Shown: positions 1 to 8,530 of the stretch, piece by piece
Numbering within the stretch: the stretch's first letter is position 1
How the letters are laid out: each line of letters starts with the position of its first letter
NCBI GenBank assembly: GCA_958296125.1
Contig: OY282444.1
Location: 3,071,623 to 3,135,622, forward strand
Source: an uncultured Poribacteria bacterium
GTDB lineage: Bacteria; Poribacteria; WGA-4E; PCPOR2b
Reading direction: 5' to 3'
DNA: 64,000 bases
Program-made: the position numbers and the translations under genes
Notes under the pieces: generated by a model
The model's input: only the letters and a program-made list of their open reading frames with translations
Databases searched by the model: none
Told to the model about the DNA's origin: nothing

Positions 1-103
1 CTAACTTATCCAATGTCACCACCTGATCTAGGTCGTCATCCAAGGTCTTCGTGAAATCCGCGCCCGGCGGATGCAATGGCATTGTGAAGAAACCGAGTTT
101 CAT
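1..103 (-). CDS. LLM-class flavin-dependent oxidoreductase, N-terminal part only
   Basis: The gene runs off the left edge, leaving 34 codons. The product starts MKLGFFTMPLHPPG and continues to a TLDDDLDQVVTLDKL-like stretch, which matches the first strand and helix of bacterial luciferase-like (LLM, F420/FMN-dependent) monooxygenases. An AGGAG sits about 8 bases before the ATG. It is divergent from the PhyH gene at 381. Family assignment is good despite the short length; the substrate cannot be judged. Confidence 0.75.
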   Translation of the reverse strand, partial: MKLGFFTMPLHPPGADFTKTLDDDLDQVVTLDKL

Positions 104-272
104 GAGAAAGTCTCCTTGCGTTTAGGCGCAATCCTGACTATGTTGGTTCTGTCACCGGTAGGATAGCCCACTAGTTTTGTGCGTTGTGGAAACAAATTAA
201 TTATCACCCCTATTCTTATATCACGGTTGTCCCGTAGCGTCAACAGAAAACTTCGTTGTGCTCGGTTTTCGC

Positions 273-301
273 TTGACCTGATTGGTGAACGGTGATATAG
301 T
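273..301 (+). promoter_or_regulatory. Sigma70-type promoter for the PhyH gene
   Basis: TTGACC at 273-278, a 17-base spacer and TATAGT at 296-301. It lies about 80 bases before the chosen ATG at 381. The rest of the divergent gap 104-380 holds no other feature I can support. Confidence 0.5.
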
Positions 302-380
302 AATCATCTTATAGTAGTAGGGGGTGCCCTTGACCCCACACTTGGGTATCAACTTACACGCCAAACGGGAGGCGGCGATT

Positions 381-1247
381 ATGTACGAAGCAGAACAGTT
401 CCCCACGATGAGCGAGCGAGAAAAATATCTGTTCGATTTGCAGGGTTTTCTCGTCGTTAGAGATTTGCTCTCGACCGCCGAGGTGAAACGCCTGAACGAG
501 GCTGTCGATGCGAACCTAGACAAACACGGCGAACACACCAGTCGCGCAGTTGGCCCACAGTTGGAGGGAACGCAACTCCGAGGTCATATCAGCGGTATGC
601 TAACTTGGGAGCATCCTTGGTGTCAGCCCTTTCGCGATTTGTTAGCTCATCCTAAACTCATCCCTTATCTCAATACCTTACTGGGTCGCGGTTGGAAGTT
701 GGACCACTCGCCTGATATATTGACCTCCACATCCGGTGCCGAAGGGCTGCGTCTTCACGGCGATGGCAACGTTACTTTCAACGGATCCCGCTTCTACGCC
801 TACCAAAACGGCAGAATGCGCTGCGGTCTGATTAATTGTCAGTTTTACATGACAGAGGTGAATCCCGGCGATGGGGGATTGTGCGTCATACCGGGCAGCC
901 ACAAATCAAACTACCCCTGTCCCGAAGACATCCAGCTGTGGGAAGCGAACCGGGAAATTGTCTATCACATCCCCCTTTCTGCTGGTGATCTGGTAATTTT
1001 CAACGAAGCAACCACCCATGGCACCCTTCCGTGGAAGGGAAAGGGTGAGAGACGCACAGCACTCTACCGCTATACTCCCAAGTACGTCCACTATCACGGT
1101 GGATATTACGATGCAAGTCTGCCGGAGTGGGTATCTGAACTGACCGAAGCCCAGCAGGCGGTGCTGGAGCCGCCGTACATTTACCACCGGCCACTGATTG
1201 AGGCGGATGGCACCACCTTAGTGAGACCTCGCCGAGAGGGAGAGTGA
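381..1247 (+). CDS. Phytanoyl-CoA dioxygenase (PhyH) family protein
   Basis: Predicted Fe(II)/2-oxoglutarate dioxygenase of 288 residues. The frame is open from 324, but the ATG at 381 is preferred because GGGAGG precedes it and the protein then starts just before the EKYLFDLQGFLVV segment typical of the family. The facial triad is visible: HGD (HxD) at about residues 126-128 and the distal His in THGTLPW at about 213. Arg residues follow around 224-230 and are suited to binding 2-oxoglutarate. The block IPGSHKSNY is typical of this branch. The substrate is unknown. A paralogue at 42001 has the same architecture but lacks the Asp. An SDR follows after about 100 bases, so the two may act in one catabolic route. 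Confidence 0.88.
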   Translation: MYEAEQFPTMSEREKYLFDLQGFLVVRDLLSTAEVKRLNEAVDANLDKHGEHTSRAVGPQLEGTQLRGHISGMLTWEHPWCQPFRDLLAHPKLIPYLNTLLGRGWKLDHSPDILTSTSGAEGLRLHGDGNVTFNGSRFYAYQNGRMRCGLINCQFYMTEVNPGDGGLCVIPGSHKSNYPCPEDIQLWEANREIVYHIPLSAGDLVIFNEATTHGTLPWKGKGERRTALYRYTPKYVHYHGGYYDASLPEWVSELTEAQQAVLEPPYIYHRPLIEADGTTLVRPRREGE

Positions 1248-1349
1248 GTCTCTTGGCTGCTTAGTCGAAGATCTAAACTCAACCAGCAGAAACAAATCTG
1301 TTTTCGTTCGAGGGGCTCATACAAAGCCGGTCAGCAGAAAGGAAATTAT

Positions 1350-2201
1350 ATGTACAACCTTAGCGGAAAAGTTGCCCTAGTGACGGGTGCAGGTGGTGAA
1401 CACGGCATTGGTCGTGCAATCGCCATACGTCTTGCCAAGGAGAGTGCCGATGTCATTGTCAGTGACGTTGTCGATAATCCTTATGCTCACAACTCAATCG
1501 ATTGGGAGGGAGCCCCTTCCGTTGTCCGTGAAATTGAGGCGTTGGGACGACAGGCAGTGACTATCTTAGCAGATGTATCTGATGGCGAACAGGTGGACGC
1601 GTTGGTGAATGAGGGGATTGAGCGGTTCGGGCAGATTGACATCTTGGTGAGCAATGCCGGATCACGCCCTGGTCCTGACCGTGTGCCGGTGGTGGAACTG
1701 GAGGAAGAGGCGTGGGATACCGTACACACAACCAACCTCAAGGGAACCTTTCTCTGCTGTAGAGCAGTCGCCCGGCATATGATAAACCGTGGCGGGGGCG
1801 GAAAAATCATTACTATGTCCTCCGTGTCGGGCAAAAGCGGTTCGGCACGTTTCGCAGCTTATGCCGCCTCCAAATTTGGAGTGATCGGCTTCACCCAAGC
1901 CTTGGCACAAGAACTGGCACCTCACCATATTAACGTGAACGCCATCTGTCCCGGCGTTGTCGATACAGAGCGGTGGAGTTACATAGGTGCCGCCCTATCG
2001 TCGGAGGATATATCCGGCGAAGAATGGCGGGCGAGTGGACGGCATACCGAGGCGATGAAACAACGCGGTTCAGGGATCCCCCTAGGGCGGGTTGGTACAG
2101 GGGAAGATGTGGCAAGAACCGCAGCTTTTCTCGCTTCGTCCGAATCAGATTATCTCACCGGCCTCGCTATCAACGTCGCCGGGGGTTCATCAATGAGTTG
2201 A
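1350..2201 (+). CDS. SDR family NAD(P)-dependent oxidoreductase
   Basis: Classical short-chain dehydrogenase of 283 residues. The N-terminal nucleotide motif TGAGGEHGIG is at residues 12-21, NAG at 102-104, the catalytic Ser in the MSSVSG segment near 157-160, and Tyr171 and Lys175 in YAASK. The family reduces or oxidises alcohol and ketone groups with NAD(P). The insert between about 196 and 225 is longer than in minimal FabG-like members and probably shapes the substrate pocket. GAAAGG lies upstream of the ATG. The 2-oxoacid dehydrogenase genes start only 23 bases after its stop, so it is probably co-transcribed with them. Its substrate may feed that complex, but this is inference. Confidence 0.9.
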   Translation: MYNLSGKVALVTGAGGEHGIGRAIAIRLAKESADVIVSDVVDNPYAHNSIDWEGAPSVVREIEALGRQAVTILADVSDGEQVDALVNEGIERFGQIDILVSNAGSRPGPDRVPVVELEEEAWDTVHTTNLKGTFLCCRAVARHMINRGGGGKIITMSSVSGKSGSARFAAYAASKFGVIGFTQALAQELAPHHINVNAICPGVVDTERWSYIGAALSSEDISGEEWRASGRHTEAMKQRGSGIPLGRVGTGEDVARTAAFLASSESDYLTGLAINVAGGSSMS

Positions 2202-2224
2202 CAACACAAATCGAGGAGAATCCT

Positions 2225-3205
2225 ATGGACATTCCGAGAGACAAACTACTTGAAATCTACGAGCGGATGGTCACCATCCGCAAGTTTGAGGACCGAGTGC
2301 ACGACGAATACGCCGCGGGGCGGATTCCAGGCTTTGTCCACCTTTACGCAGGGGAGGAAGCGGTGGCGGTCGGTGTCTGCGCCCACTTGTCTGATGCGGA
2401 CAACATCACCAGCACCCACCGCGGTCACGGTCACTGCATCGCTAAAGGTGTTGGAGTCAACGAGATGATGGCTGAATTGTATGGACGCGCCACCGGTGCC
2501 TGTAAAGGCAAGGGAGGCTCCATGCACATCGCCGATGTGGACCGGGGGATGCTCGGTGCTAACGGCATTGTCGGCGGCGGTGTTCCGCTGGCTTGTGGGG
2601 CGGCACTCACAGCGCAGGTACAGGGCAGCGGAGCGGTTGCGGTCAGCTTCTTCGGCGATGGCGGTGCTAACGAGGGCACCTTCCACGAGGGCTTGAACTT
2701 GGCAGCCATTTGGAAACTTCCCGCTATATTTGTTGTGGAAAATAACCGTTACGCCCAATCAACGAACGTGAAGTACGCTTCTGCCGGCGGTGACATCGCC
2801 TCACGGGCCCAAGCTTATGGTATCCCCGGCGTTGCTGTCAATGGGTTGAATCTCTTCGACGTTTACGAGACAATGGGCGTAGCGATTGATAGAGCGCGAG
2901 CGGGGGACGGTCCTACGCTGTTGGAGTGCCAGACCTACCGCTTTTATGGCCACTACGAAGGCGATACACAGGGGTATCGGTCAAGGGCAGAAATTGAGGA
3001 GTATCGGGACAAGCATTGTGCCATCCGACACTTTCGTGACCGTGTTACCGAACAAGGGTTGTTGGGGGATGATGAACTGGATGCAATTGACGCACAGGTC
3101 GCCGACGCTGTTGAGGCGGCCGTCGAATTTGCTGCCAACAGTCCCTTCCCCGATGCGAGTGAGGTGACGACTGACGTTTACGTTAATTATGAGGAGGCAA
3201 TATAA
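2225..3205 (+). CDS. 2-oxoacid dehydrogenase E1 component, alpha subunit (PdhA/AcoA-like)
   Basis: Thiamine diphosphate-binding alpha subunit of an alpha2beta2 E1, 326 residues from the ATG at 2225, which follows a GAGGAG site; the frame is open further upstream but that part overlaps the SDR. The ThDP/Mg motif begins with GDG at 144-146 and ends with ENN at about 172-174. The early MVTIRKFEDRV segment and THRGHGH at about 64-70 are also conserved in this family. E1 decarboxylates a 2-oxoacid, or cleaves acetoin in the AcoAB variant, and passes the acyl group to lipoyl-E2. The stop overlaps the beta-subunit start by one base, which indicates translational coupling. Sequence alone does not separate pyruvate, branched-chain or acetoin specificity. 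Confidence 0.93.
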   Translation: MDIPRDKLLEIYERMVTIRKFEDRVHDEYAAGRIPGFVHLYAGEEAVAVGVCAHLSDADNITSTHRGHGHCIAKGVGVNEMMAELYGRATGACKGKGGSMHIADVDRGMLGANGIVGGGVPLACGAALTAQVQGSGAVAVSFFGDGGANEGTFHEGLNLAAIWKLPAIFVVENNRYAQSTNVKYASAGGDIASRAQAYGIPGVAVNGLNLFDVYETMGVAIDRARAGDGPTLLECQTYRFYGHYEGDTQGYRSRAEIEEYRDKHCAIRHFRDRVTEQGLLGDDELDAIDAQVADAVEAAVEFAANSPFPDASEVTTDVYVNYEEAI

Positions 3206-4227
3206 TGAGCGAAGAACGTACACTGACCCTTGGGTTGGCTATCCGTGAGGCGCTCCATCAAGAGATGGAGCGCGACTCCACGGTCATTATCATGGGTGAG
3301 GATATCGTTGGCGGTGCTGGATCGGACGAGCCGGGTGCCGAGGATTCTTGGGGAGGGCCGATGGGCATCACCCGAGGACTGGTAAGCAAGTTTGGACGCA
3401 ATCGGGTGCGCGACACGCCGATCAGCGAGGCTGGCTTCATCGGAGCAGCCGTTGGTGCGGCGGCAACAGGATTGCGTCCCATCGCCGCGTTGATGTTCAT
3501 CGATTTTTTTGGTATTCCGATGGATCAGATTTACAATCAAGGGGCGAAACTGCGTTACATGTTCGGCGGCAAGGCGAAGGTCCCGATGGTCATCCGGGCA
3601 CTGATTGGGGCGGGGGTGAATGCGGCGGCGCAGCACTCTCAGAGCCTCTACTCTATCTTCACCCACATCCCCGGTTTGAAGGTCGTAATTCCTACCACTC
3701 CCTATGATGCCAAGGGGCTAATGATCGCCGCCATTCGTGACGACGACCCCGTATTTTTCCTTGAACACAAGACGTTGTTGGGTGAGAAGGGACCCGTGCC
3801 TGAAGAACCCTACACCGTGCCCCTAGGCAAGGCAGAGATTAGACACGAGGGCAGCGATGTGACTGTCGTCGCCATTGCGAAGATGGTCAGCGTCGCGCTG
3901 TCTGCCGCGGAGATTCTTGCAGCTGAGGGGGTCAGTGTTGAGGTAATCGATCCACGAACGCTCAGTCCATTGGATGGCGGAACCATTCTGGATTCGGTGG
4001 AGAAAACAGGTCGCCTCGTAATTGTTGATGAGGACACCCCGCGGTGCAGTCTTGCCACAGATATTGCGGCGTTGGCAGCGGACGAGGCGTTCTATAGCCT
4101 TGAGGCACCGATCAAGCGCATCACCGCGCCCCATACGCCTGTGCCCTTCAGTCCGACGTTAGAGAACGCCTACATCCCCTCGCAAGAGCGAGTTGTGGAG
4201 ACAATCCGGGAGGTAATGTCCGTATGA
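3205..4227 (+). CDS. 2-oxoacid dehydrogenase E1 component, beta subunit (PdhB/AcoB-like)
   Basis: Transketolase-like beta subunit, 340 residues, full length for the family. The N-terminal pyrimidine-binding domain contains the conserved IIMGEDIVGG block near residues 28-37 and DTPISEAGFIGAAVGAA near 70-86. The C-terminal transketolase domain contains VEVIDPRTLSPLD near 250 and a VIVDEDTP block. With the alpha subunit it forms the ThDP-dependent E1. The start overlaps the alpha stop (TAATG), and its own stop overlaps the E2 start by four bases (ATGA), so the three genes form one tightly coupled operon. Confidence 0.94.
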   Translation: MSEERTLTLGLAIREALHQEMERDSTVIIMGEDIVGGAGSDEPGAEDSWGGPMGITRGLVSKFGRNRVRDTPISEAGFIGAAVGAAATGLRPIAALMFIDFFGIPMDQIYNQGAKLRYMFGGKAKVPMVIRALIGAGVNAAAQHSQSLYSIFTHIPGLKVVIPTTPYDAKGLMIAAIRDDDPVFFLEHKTLLGEKGPVPEEPYTVPLGKAEIRHEGSDVTVVAIAKMVSVALSAAEILAAEGVSVEVIDPRTLSPLDGGTILDSVEKTGRLVIVDEDTPRCSLATDIAALAADEAFYSLEAPIKRITAPHTPVPFSPTLENAYIPSQERVVETIREVMSV

Positions 4228-5360
4228 CACCGATTGTGCTCCCCAAATCAGGTTTTACCAGCGAAGCGTCAACCGTTATCGGTTGGAGTGTAGAGGAAGG
4301 GGATCGCGTTGAGGCGGGCCAGCTCCTGTGCGAGGTTGAGACCGAAAAAACGACCATTGAGATTACTGCGCCTGCGTCGGGACTCCTGTGCAAGATACTC
4401 ATCGGCGAGGGGGAAACACGCCCCGTAGGTGTGACGATGGGCTTTATCGGCGAAGCGGATGAGCCCATCCCTGAGGTTGAGGACACCCCGCCCATAACCC
4501 CCGAAGCAACGCAGCCCAACGCGGCCCTGAGTCCATCTACGCGCCCGCGCCGCGCGGCAACGGGCCGGGTGCGGGCATCCCCCGCCGCCCGCAAACTCGC
4601 AGCGGAGCATGGAATTGACATGGCGGAACTGTCGGGCAGCGGTCCGGGCGGCGCGATAACAACCGGGGATGTGGAGCGTGCTGTTGAAGCCAGCCGGGCG
4701 GTATCGGATGTCGAACTGGTGCCAATGAGTTCAATGCGCCGCGCCATCGCTCGGATGACCCAAGAGAGCTTCCAAAGTGCCCCGCACTTCTACCTTACAT
4801 TGGAGGCGGATGCAGAGTCGCTTTTGAATGGTCGTCCAGAGGGTATCTCGATCACCCACTGTTTAATTAAGGCAGCCGGTCTAGCACTCCGCGAGTTTCC
4901 CCAAATGCGAGCGCAGGTTGAGAGCGATGCGTTCGCTGTCCCTCACGCGGTGAACGTCGGGCTGATTACCGCAGTGGAAGGCGGTCTGGTTGTGCCTGTG
5001 ATACGCGATGCCGATCAGCACCCCCTCGCCGAGATTGCTGAAGCGGTCTGTTCACTGGTCGATAGGGCGCGATCGGGTAAACTTTCGGCGGATGATGTAT
5101 CCGGCCCAGGGTTTAGCATTACGAACTTGGGCATGTACGACATTGAGACCTTTCATGCCATCATCCACGCACCGGAAGCGGCAATTCTTGCTGTTGGGTC
5201 AATCGTAGAGAAGCCTGTGGTCAAGGACGGGCAGGTGGTGCCCGGGGTGCGGATGGCACTGACGCTGTCGTGTGACCATCGGGTCGTTGATGGCGTAATC
5301 GCCGCACAGTTTCTGGGACGATTAAAGAAACTGGTGGAGGATATATCGGCGTTGGAGTGA
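4224..5360 (+). CDS. Dihydrolipoamide acyltransferase, E2 component (single lipoyl domain)
   Basis: E2 core of the complex, 378 residues. Domains in order: one lipoyl domain at 1-75 with the acceptor Lys42 in VETEKTT; a Pro/Ala-rich linker; a peripheral-subunit-binding domain at about 115-155 (ASPAARKLAAEHG...GPGGAITTGDV); and the catalytic acyltransferase domain with the active-site HxxxDG as DHRVVDG at about 351-357. It transfers the acyl group from lipoate to CoA. No E3 (lipoamide dehydrogenase) gene follows, so E3 must be encoded elsewhere. Acetoin, pyruvate or a branched substrate are all possible. Confidence 0.93.
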   Translation: MTPIVLPKSGFTSEASTVIGWSVEEGDRVEAGQLLCEVETEKTTIEITAPASGLLCKILIGEGETRPVGVTMGFIGEADEPIPEVEDTPPITPEATQPNAALSPSTRPRRAATGRVRASPAARKLAAEHGIDMAELSGSGPGGAITTGDVERAVEASRAVSDVELVPMSSMRRAIARMTQESFQSAPHFYLTLEADAESLLNGRPEGISITHCLIKAAGLALREFPQMRAQVESDAFAVPHAVNVGLITAVEGGLVVPVIRDADQHPLAEIAEAVCSLVDRARSGKLSADDVSGPGFSITNLGMYDIETFHAIIHAPEAAILAVGSIVEKPVVKDGQVVPGVRMALTLSCDHRVVDGVIAAQFLGRLKKLVEDISALE

Positions 5361-5393
5361 TACGTATTCGAGTCCTAAAAGGTGGGAGATAGA

Positions 5394-6296
5394 TTGGCAG
5401 AATTGATAAAGCTGAAGACGCTGAGTGAGGGTAGCGGGGCTGATCGGCGGAAAGCGAGGGTTGCACTCGCACAGAGCGATGATCCGGAGGCATTGCAGCA
5501 ACTGCTCAAGCAGTACTGGATATGGCACTTTGAGGAATCCTTAACAGAAGCCGCGCGGCTGCTGTTAGCGACAAATCTGGGCTGGGAGCAGATGTATCCA
5601 CTCACAACGCCGCCGATCGGAGAGGTAATTTCGCCGCTCGGTTATGCCCTCGATCACGCGGATCCAAGCGTCCGTGACGCCGCTTTTCAGGTATTGGATA
5701 ATATGGTTGACCTCCCCGCCGGGGAGGTGTTAATCGGCGAGGAGTTGACCCCGCTGTGGGTGGAGGGATTCCAGATGGCTCGCTACCCGGTGACAAATGC
5801 ACAGTATCAGCGGTTCATTCGGGAAACCGGGCATCGGCAGCCGCAATCTTGGGATAGCGAGACATACCCGGATAAGAAGGGCGACCACCCCGTCGTGGAG
5901 GTCAGTTGCGAGGATGCGGAAGCGTATGCAGTATGGACTGGTTGCCGATTGCCCACCTTTGAGGAATGGGAGCGGGCGGTCCGCAGCGATGATGAGCGTC
6001 TCTTTCCGTGGGGAAATGAAATCGACAAACCGCGCTGCAACACCGTAGAGCTGGGTGCGGGCGGCACAACCCCTGTGGGTGCCTTTCCAGAGGGGGTCAG
6101 CCCCCTCGGATGCTACGATATGCTGGGTAATGTGTGGGAGTGGACAAGTACATGGTACGACGAGGACGACCCACATTTTCGCGTGGTTAGGGGCGGCGCA
6201 TGGTACTACAACCACGATTATAGCACCTGCATAAGTTACGATTTCTTCAGTAAGGAGTACACGGAATTTGTGATTGGGTTTCGCGTCGCTCGATGA
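5394..6296 (+). CDS. Formylglycine-generating-enzyme-fold (SUMF1-like) protein
   Basis: About 300 residues. TTG at 5394 is preferred over GTG at 5382 because GGTGGGAG lies just upstream of it. The first 100 residues are helical with a HEAT-like stretch (HADPSVRDAAFQVL). The FGE-sulfatase fold follows: the FQMARYPVTNAQYQRFI entry motif, the CRLPTFEEWERAVR block, GNVWEWTSTWY and the closing VVRGGAWYYN...GFRVAR. True formylglycine-generating enzymes carry a C-terminal Cys pair and an R-x-A-x-R block; here there is one Cys (STCIS) and the Arg block is replaced. It may therefore be a non-oxidase member of the fold, as in the EgtB or PvdO types. It follows the E2 gene by 33 bases. Confidence 0.82.
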   Translation: MAELIKLKTLSEGSGADRRKARVALAQSDDPEALQQLLKQYWIWHFEESLTEAARLLLATNLGWEQMYPLTTPPIGEVISPLGYALDHADPSVRDAAFQVLDNMVDLPAGEVLIGEELTPLWVEGFQMARYPVTNAQYQRFIRETGHRQPQSWDSETYPDKKGDHPVVEVSCEDAEAYAVWTGCRLPTFEEWERAVRSDDERLFPWGNEIDKPRCNTVELGAGGTTPVGAFPEGVSPLGCYDMLGNVWEWTSTWYDEDDPHFRVVRGGAWYYNHDYSTCISYDFFSKEYTEFVIGFRVAR

Positions 6297-6300
6297 CAGG

Positions 6301-6335
6301 TTGCTTTGAATCCCATCCCGTCGAGACCAAAGCAA
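6301..6335. repeat. Inverted repeat between convergent genes
   Basis: TTGCTTTG at 6301-6308 pairs with CAAAGCAA at 6328-6335 around a 19-base loop. The left arm plus AATCCC resembles the repeat at 8224-8285. It lies between convergent genes and could act as a bidirectional terminator; there is no clear T run. Confidence 0.45.
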
Positions 6336-6362
6336 GAACCAACAGCCCGATGAATTGACGTG

Positions 6363-7397
6363 CTATCCTTTCTCGACTCCAACAGGTGTCTCCGAAACCG
6401 GCATCTGACGGACATAGTTGACGAGCGGTGCCCCCATCCCATCAAAGCGGATTTCAACCTCATCCCCAGTTTGATAGGTCGGTCGATCTGGGAAAGAGAG
6501 TTTCATCGTTCCGAAGTAGTGTAGATGCACATCGCCGGGAATCCGAAAGTGGGGATACTTGAAGTGGTGGTCTTCAAGATTGGCAAGGGTGTGGCTCATG
6601 TGCGCTTCGCCCGTGAGCAGATCGCCGGAATGATAGATTTCCGTCGCTTCCCGCACAATGCGGCAACTGCCTCGAACATCTGTGAATGACTCATCGGTTA
6701 CTAACTCGGGCCCAACAGCGCAAACGCGCATTTTCGAGAGAGCGAGCCACAGATAATTCACACGCTCCATAGGGTGGTCCGCCCACTCGTTGCCGATTGT
6801 AAAACCGAGCCGACAGGGAATCCCATCGTCGTCAATGACATAGCAACCGACGATTTCCGGTTCCTCACCGCCATCTTCTGCAAAGTCGGGGATATCTAGA
6901 AAGTCGTTGTGTCCCCGTAGGATTGTCCCGTTCCCTTTATAGAACCATTCGGGTTGAGTCCCCCGCTTGCCGGGTGCTGGTTTGCCACCTTTTAACCCCA
7001 TCTCAAACATCTTCTGGGAATCTGTCTTTGTCGCCTCGCTGGTGTCAGCAATTGTGTGCATCTGATCACGCGCTTCCATGCTGCCGAGGTGGGTTAGCCC
7101 TGTCCCAGAAACCGTGCAGTGGGCTGGGTCCGGATGGTCAAGTGGGGGCAAGATCCAGCCGCTTGCATCCCCCGCCCGGCCGGTTAGCAGTTGATTATAC
7201 AACACCCGATCTGCGGTTTCAGTGGGGGTCGCGGCAAGGTACGCGCCGATCGTCCTCCCCCTTCTGCGAGCTTCAAGGAAGAGGGAATAAATCTGCGTCC
7301 ACTCCATGTTGACACCGGTCAAGTCTACTACATGCTCACCATCAATGTACCCGATTCGTCTTCCCTTTTCTGGCAACTGAAATTGAATCAATCTCAT
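6363..7397 (-). CDS. Fumarylacetoacetate hydrolase-family protein (AraD1-like)
   Basis: 344 residues with a GAGGGAGA ribosome site. The N-terminal segment MRLIQFQLPEKGRRIGYI and the downstream VSGTGLTHLGS, GNGTILRGHNDFLDIP and RLGFTIGNEWADH blocks match the AraD1 branch of the FAH superfamily. Characterised relatives act on 2-keto-3-deoxy sugar acids or other beta-diketo acids with Mg2+. The acidic metal-binding cluster appears to be EEPEIVGCYVIDDDG near 180-195. The substrate here is not known. With the nearby enolase-superfamily and SDR genes, sugar-acid breakdown is plausible. The gene is convergent with the FGE-fold gene. Confidence 0.85.
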   Translation of the reverse strand: MRLIQFQLPEKGRRIGYIDGEHVVDLTGVNMEWTQIYSLFLEARRRGRTIGAYLAATPTETADRVLYNQLLTGRAGDASGWILPPLDHPDPAHCTVSGTGLTHLGSMEARDQMHTIADTSEATKTDSQKMFEMGLKGGKPAPGKRGTQPEWFYKGNGTILRGHNDFLDIPDFAEDGGEEPEIVGCYVIDDDGIPCRLGFTIGNEWADHPMERVNYLWLALSKMRVCAVGPELVTDESFTDVRGSCRIVREATEIYHSGDLLTGEAHMSHTLANLEDHHFKYPHFRIPGDVHLHYFGTMKLSFPDRPTYQTGDEVEIRFDGMGAPLVNYVRQMPVSETPVGVEKG

Positions 7398-7436
7398 AAT
7401 TTTTGTCTCCCTCTAAGGAACCCCCTTGTTTGCCCT

Positions 7437-8303
7437 TTATTTTTTAATTTTAAGCTGACCCCATGATGTTATCTGTTTCCCTTGTTGATGGACGAACAAA
7501 TTTTTGTCAGTAACTGTGAGTATTAGAATCGCTTGATCTGTCAGTGGGGGAACCCCATCGTCAGTAACTGTGAGCGTGACGGTATAATTGCCGGGTTGCT
7601 TATAAACGTGCTCGGCCATCTTTTTCCGATCGGCACTAGAACCATCGCCAAAACGCCAAACGTAATGCCTGATTTCGCCATCGTCTAGCGAACCTGCGCC
7701 GCTCAACGAAATTGCTTGACCCGTGAAAGCTTTCGCCGGTATGGTGTCAATGATGGCGATAGGAAATTCATTCATATCCGCCGGACCGGTAATTTTACCG
7801 TTTGTCGCGATTACACTTAACTGGTTAGCATCTAGGTTTGCAAGAAGAACCCCCGTAAATTTGATTGCGGAGGGATGAACCTCGATCACAACAAAAGTAA
7901 TGGTTGCAAGGGTGCCGTCTCCATTAGATGCACCAGCCAGAGAAGTCGCTGCCAGTGTTACGTTATTATCAGCAATAAGTGGTGGCACCACAAAGGCACC
8001 CGCTGGCAAGTAGTCGGCATTCTTTGCGTCTACAAGCGCAAGCGTCCTTGGATTGAACTCCAAAGTGAATTGATACGCAGCAACATTTGCTCCGCCGCTG
8101 ATGTCCACATCCACAGAAAATTCCTTTCCAACGGCTGGAGATTCCATATCTAACGGTTGGATGGATACGGTGGCGCGTGCGAAAACCAACGATGGAACTG
8201 CCAGAAAGATAGCGATTACACAAATTGCTTTGAATCCCGATGCAATCCGGATTGCCAGTTGCTTTGACTCCCGATCCCATCGGGGTTGTAAGGAGTTCCT
8301 CAT
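7437..8303 (-). CDS. Secreted cohesin-PKD domain protein
   Basis: 288 residues from the ATG at 8303, which has GGAAG upstream. A basic n-region and hydrophobic core (AICVIAIFLAVPSLVFA) form a signal peptide ending near residue 43. A cohesin-like domain follows at about 45-170 (FSVDVDISGGANVAAYQFTL; FNPRTLALV; then GDGTLATITFVV). A PKD domain covers about 175-265 (SGAGSLDDGEIRHYVWRFGDGS...GNYTVTLTVTDDG). No anchor is seen. Cohesins bind dockerins, and a dockerin-bearing binding protein occurs at 42993. The signal-peptide n-region is written by two copies of a palindromic repeat. Function beyond extracellular protein binding is unknown. Confidence 0.8.
   Translation of the reverse strand: MRNSLQPRWDRESKQLAIRIASGFKAICVIAIFLAVPSLVFARATVSIQPLDMESPAVGKEFSVDVDISGGANVAAYQFTLEFNPRTLALVDAKNADYLPAGAFVVPPLIADNNVTLAATSLAGASNGDGTLATITFVVIEVHPSAIKFTGVLLANLDANQLSVIATNGKITGPADMNEFPIAIIDTIPAKAFTGQAISLSGAGSLDDGEIRHYVWRFGDGSSADRKKMAEHVYKQPGNYTVTLTVTDDGVPPLTDQAILILTVTDKNLFVHQQGKQITSWGQLKIKK
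8224..8285. repeat. Two copies of a palindromic repeat inside a coding region
   Basis: ATTGCTTTGAATCCCGAT at 8224-8241 and GTTGCTTTGACTCCCGAT at 8258-8275. The second is completed by CCATCGGGG to give a CCCGAT/ATCGGG palindrome. Both fall in the start of the cohesin gene and are read in different frames. A related copy lies at 54231-54258. Confidence 0.7.
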
Positions 8304-8381
8304 AGAGTTCTTCCTTCTTCGGGTACCCGGCATAAACCTTCGTGTAGAGGAATACCGGATCCGAACCGGACATAAGAAAAA

Positions 8382-8400
8382 GCGGGGCAAGATGCCCCGC
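8382..8400. repeat. Short hairpin GCGGGGCA/TGCCCCGC
   Basis: Perfect 8-bp stem with loop AGA in the divergent gap 8304-8599. A close relative is at 14129-14143. It is probably a dispersed repeat. The remainder of the gap holds the promoter at 8531-8560 and nothing else that I recognise. Confidence 0.55.
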
Positions 8401-8530
8401 CTACGGAATTCGATTATAGCATACCCACTAGTGCAGTCGCAATGCAAAATTAGGTTGAATCTTGTATCCTATCAAACCTATCGTCCCGTATTTTACCTCT
8501 TCTTGAATAATCCTCCTATACAAATTAGCA

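Noticed and set aside
1245-1330. Readthrough of the TGA ending the first PhyH gene as a second selenocysteine
   Set aside because: The downstream frame shows no conserved motif and there is no SECIS-like hairpin at the stop.
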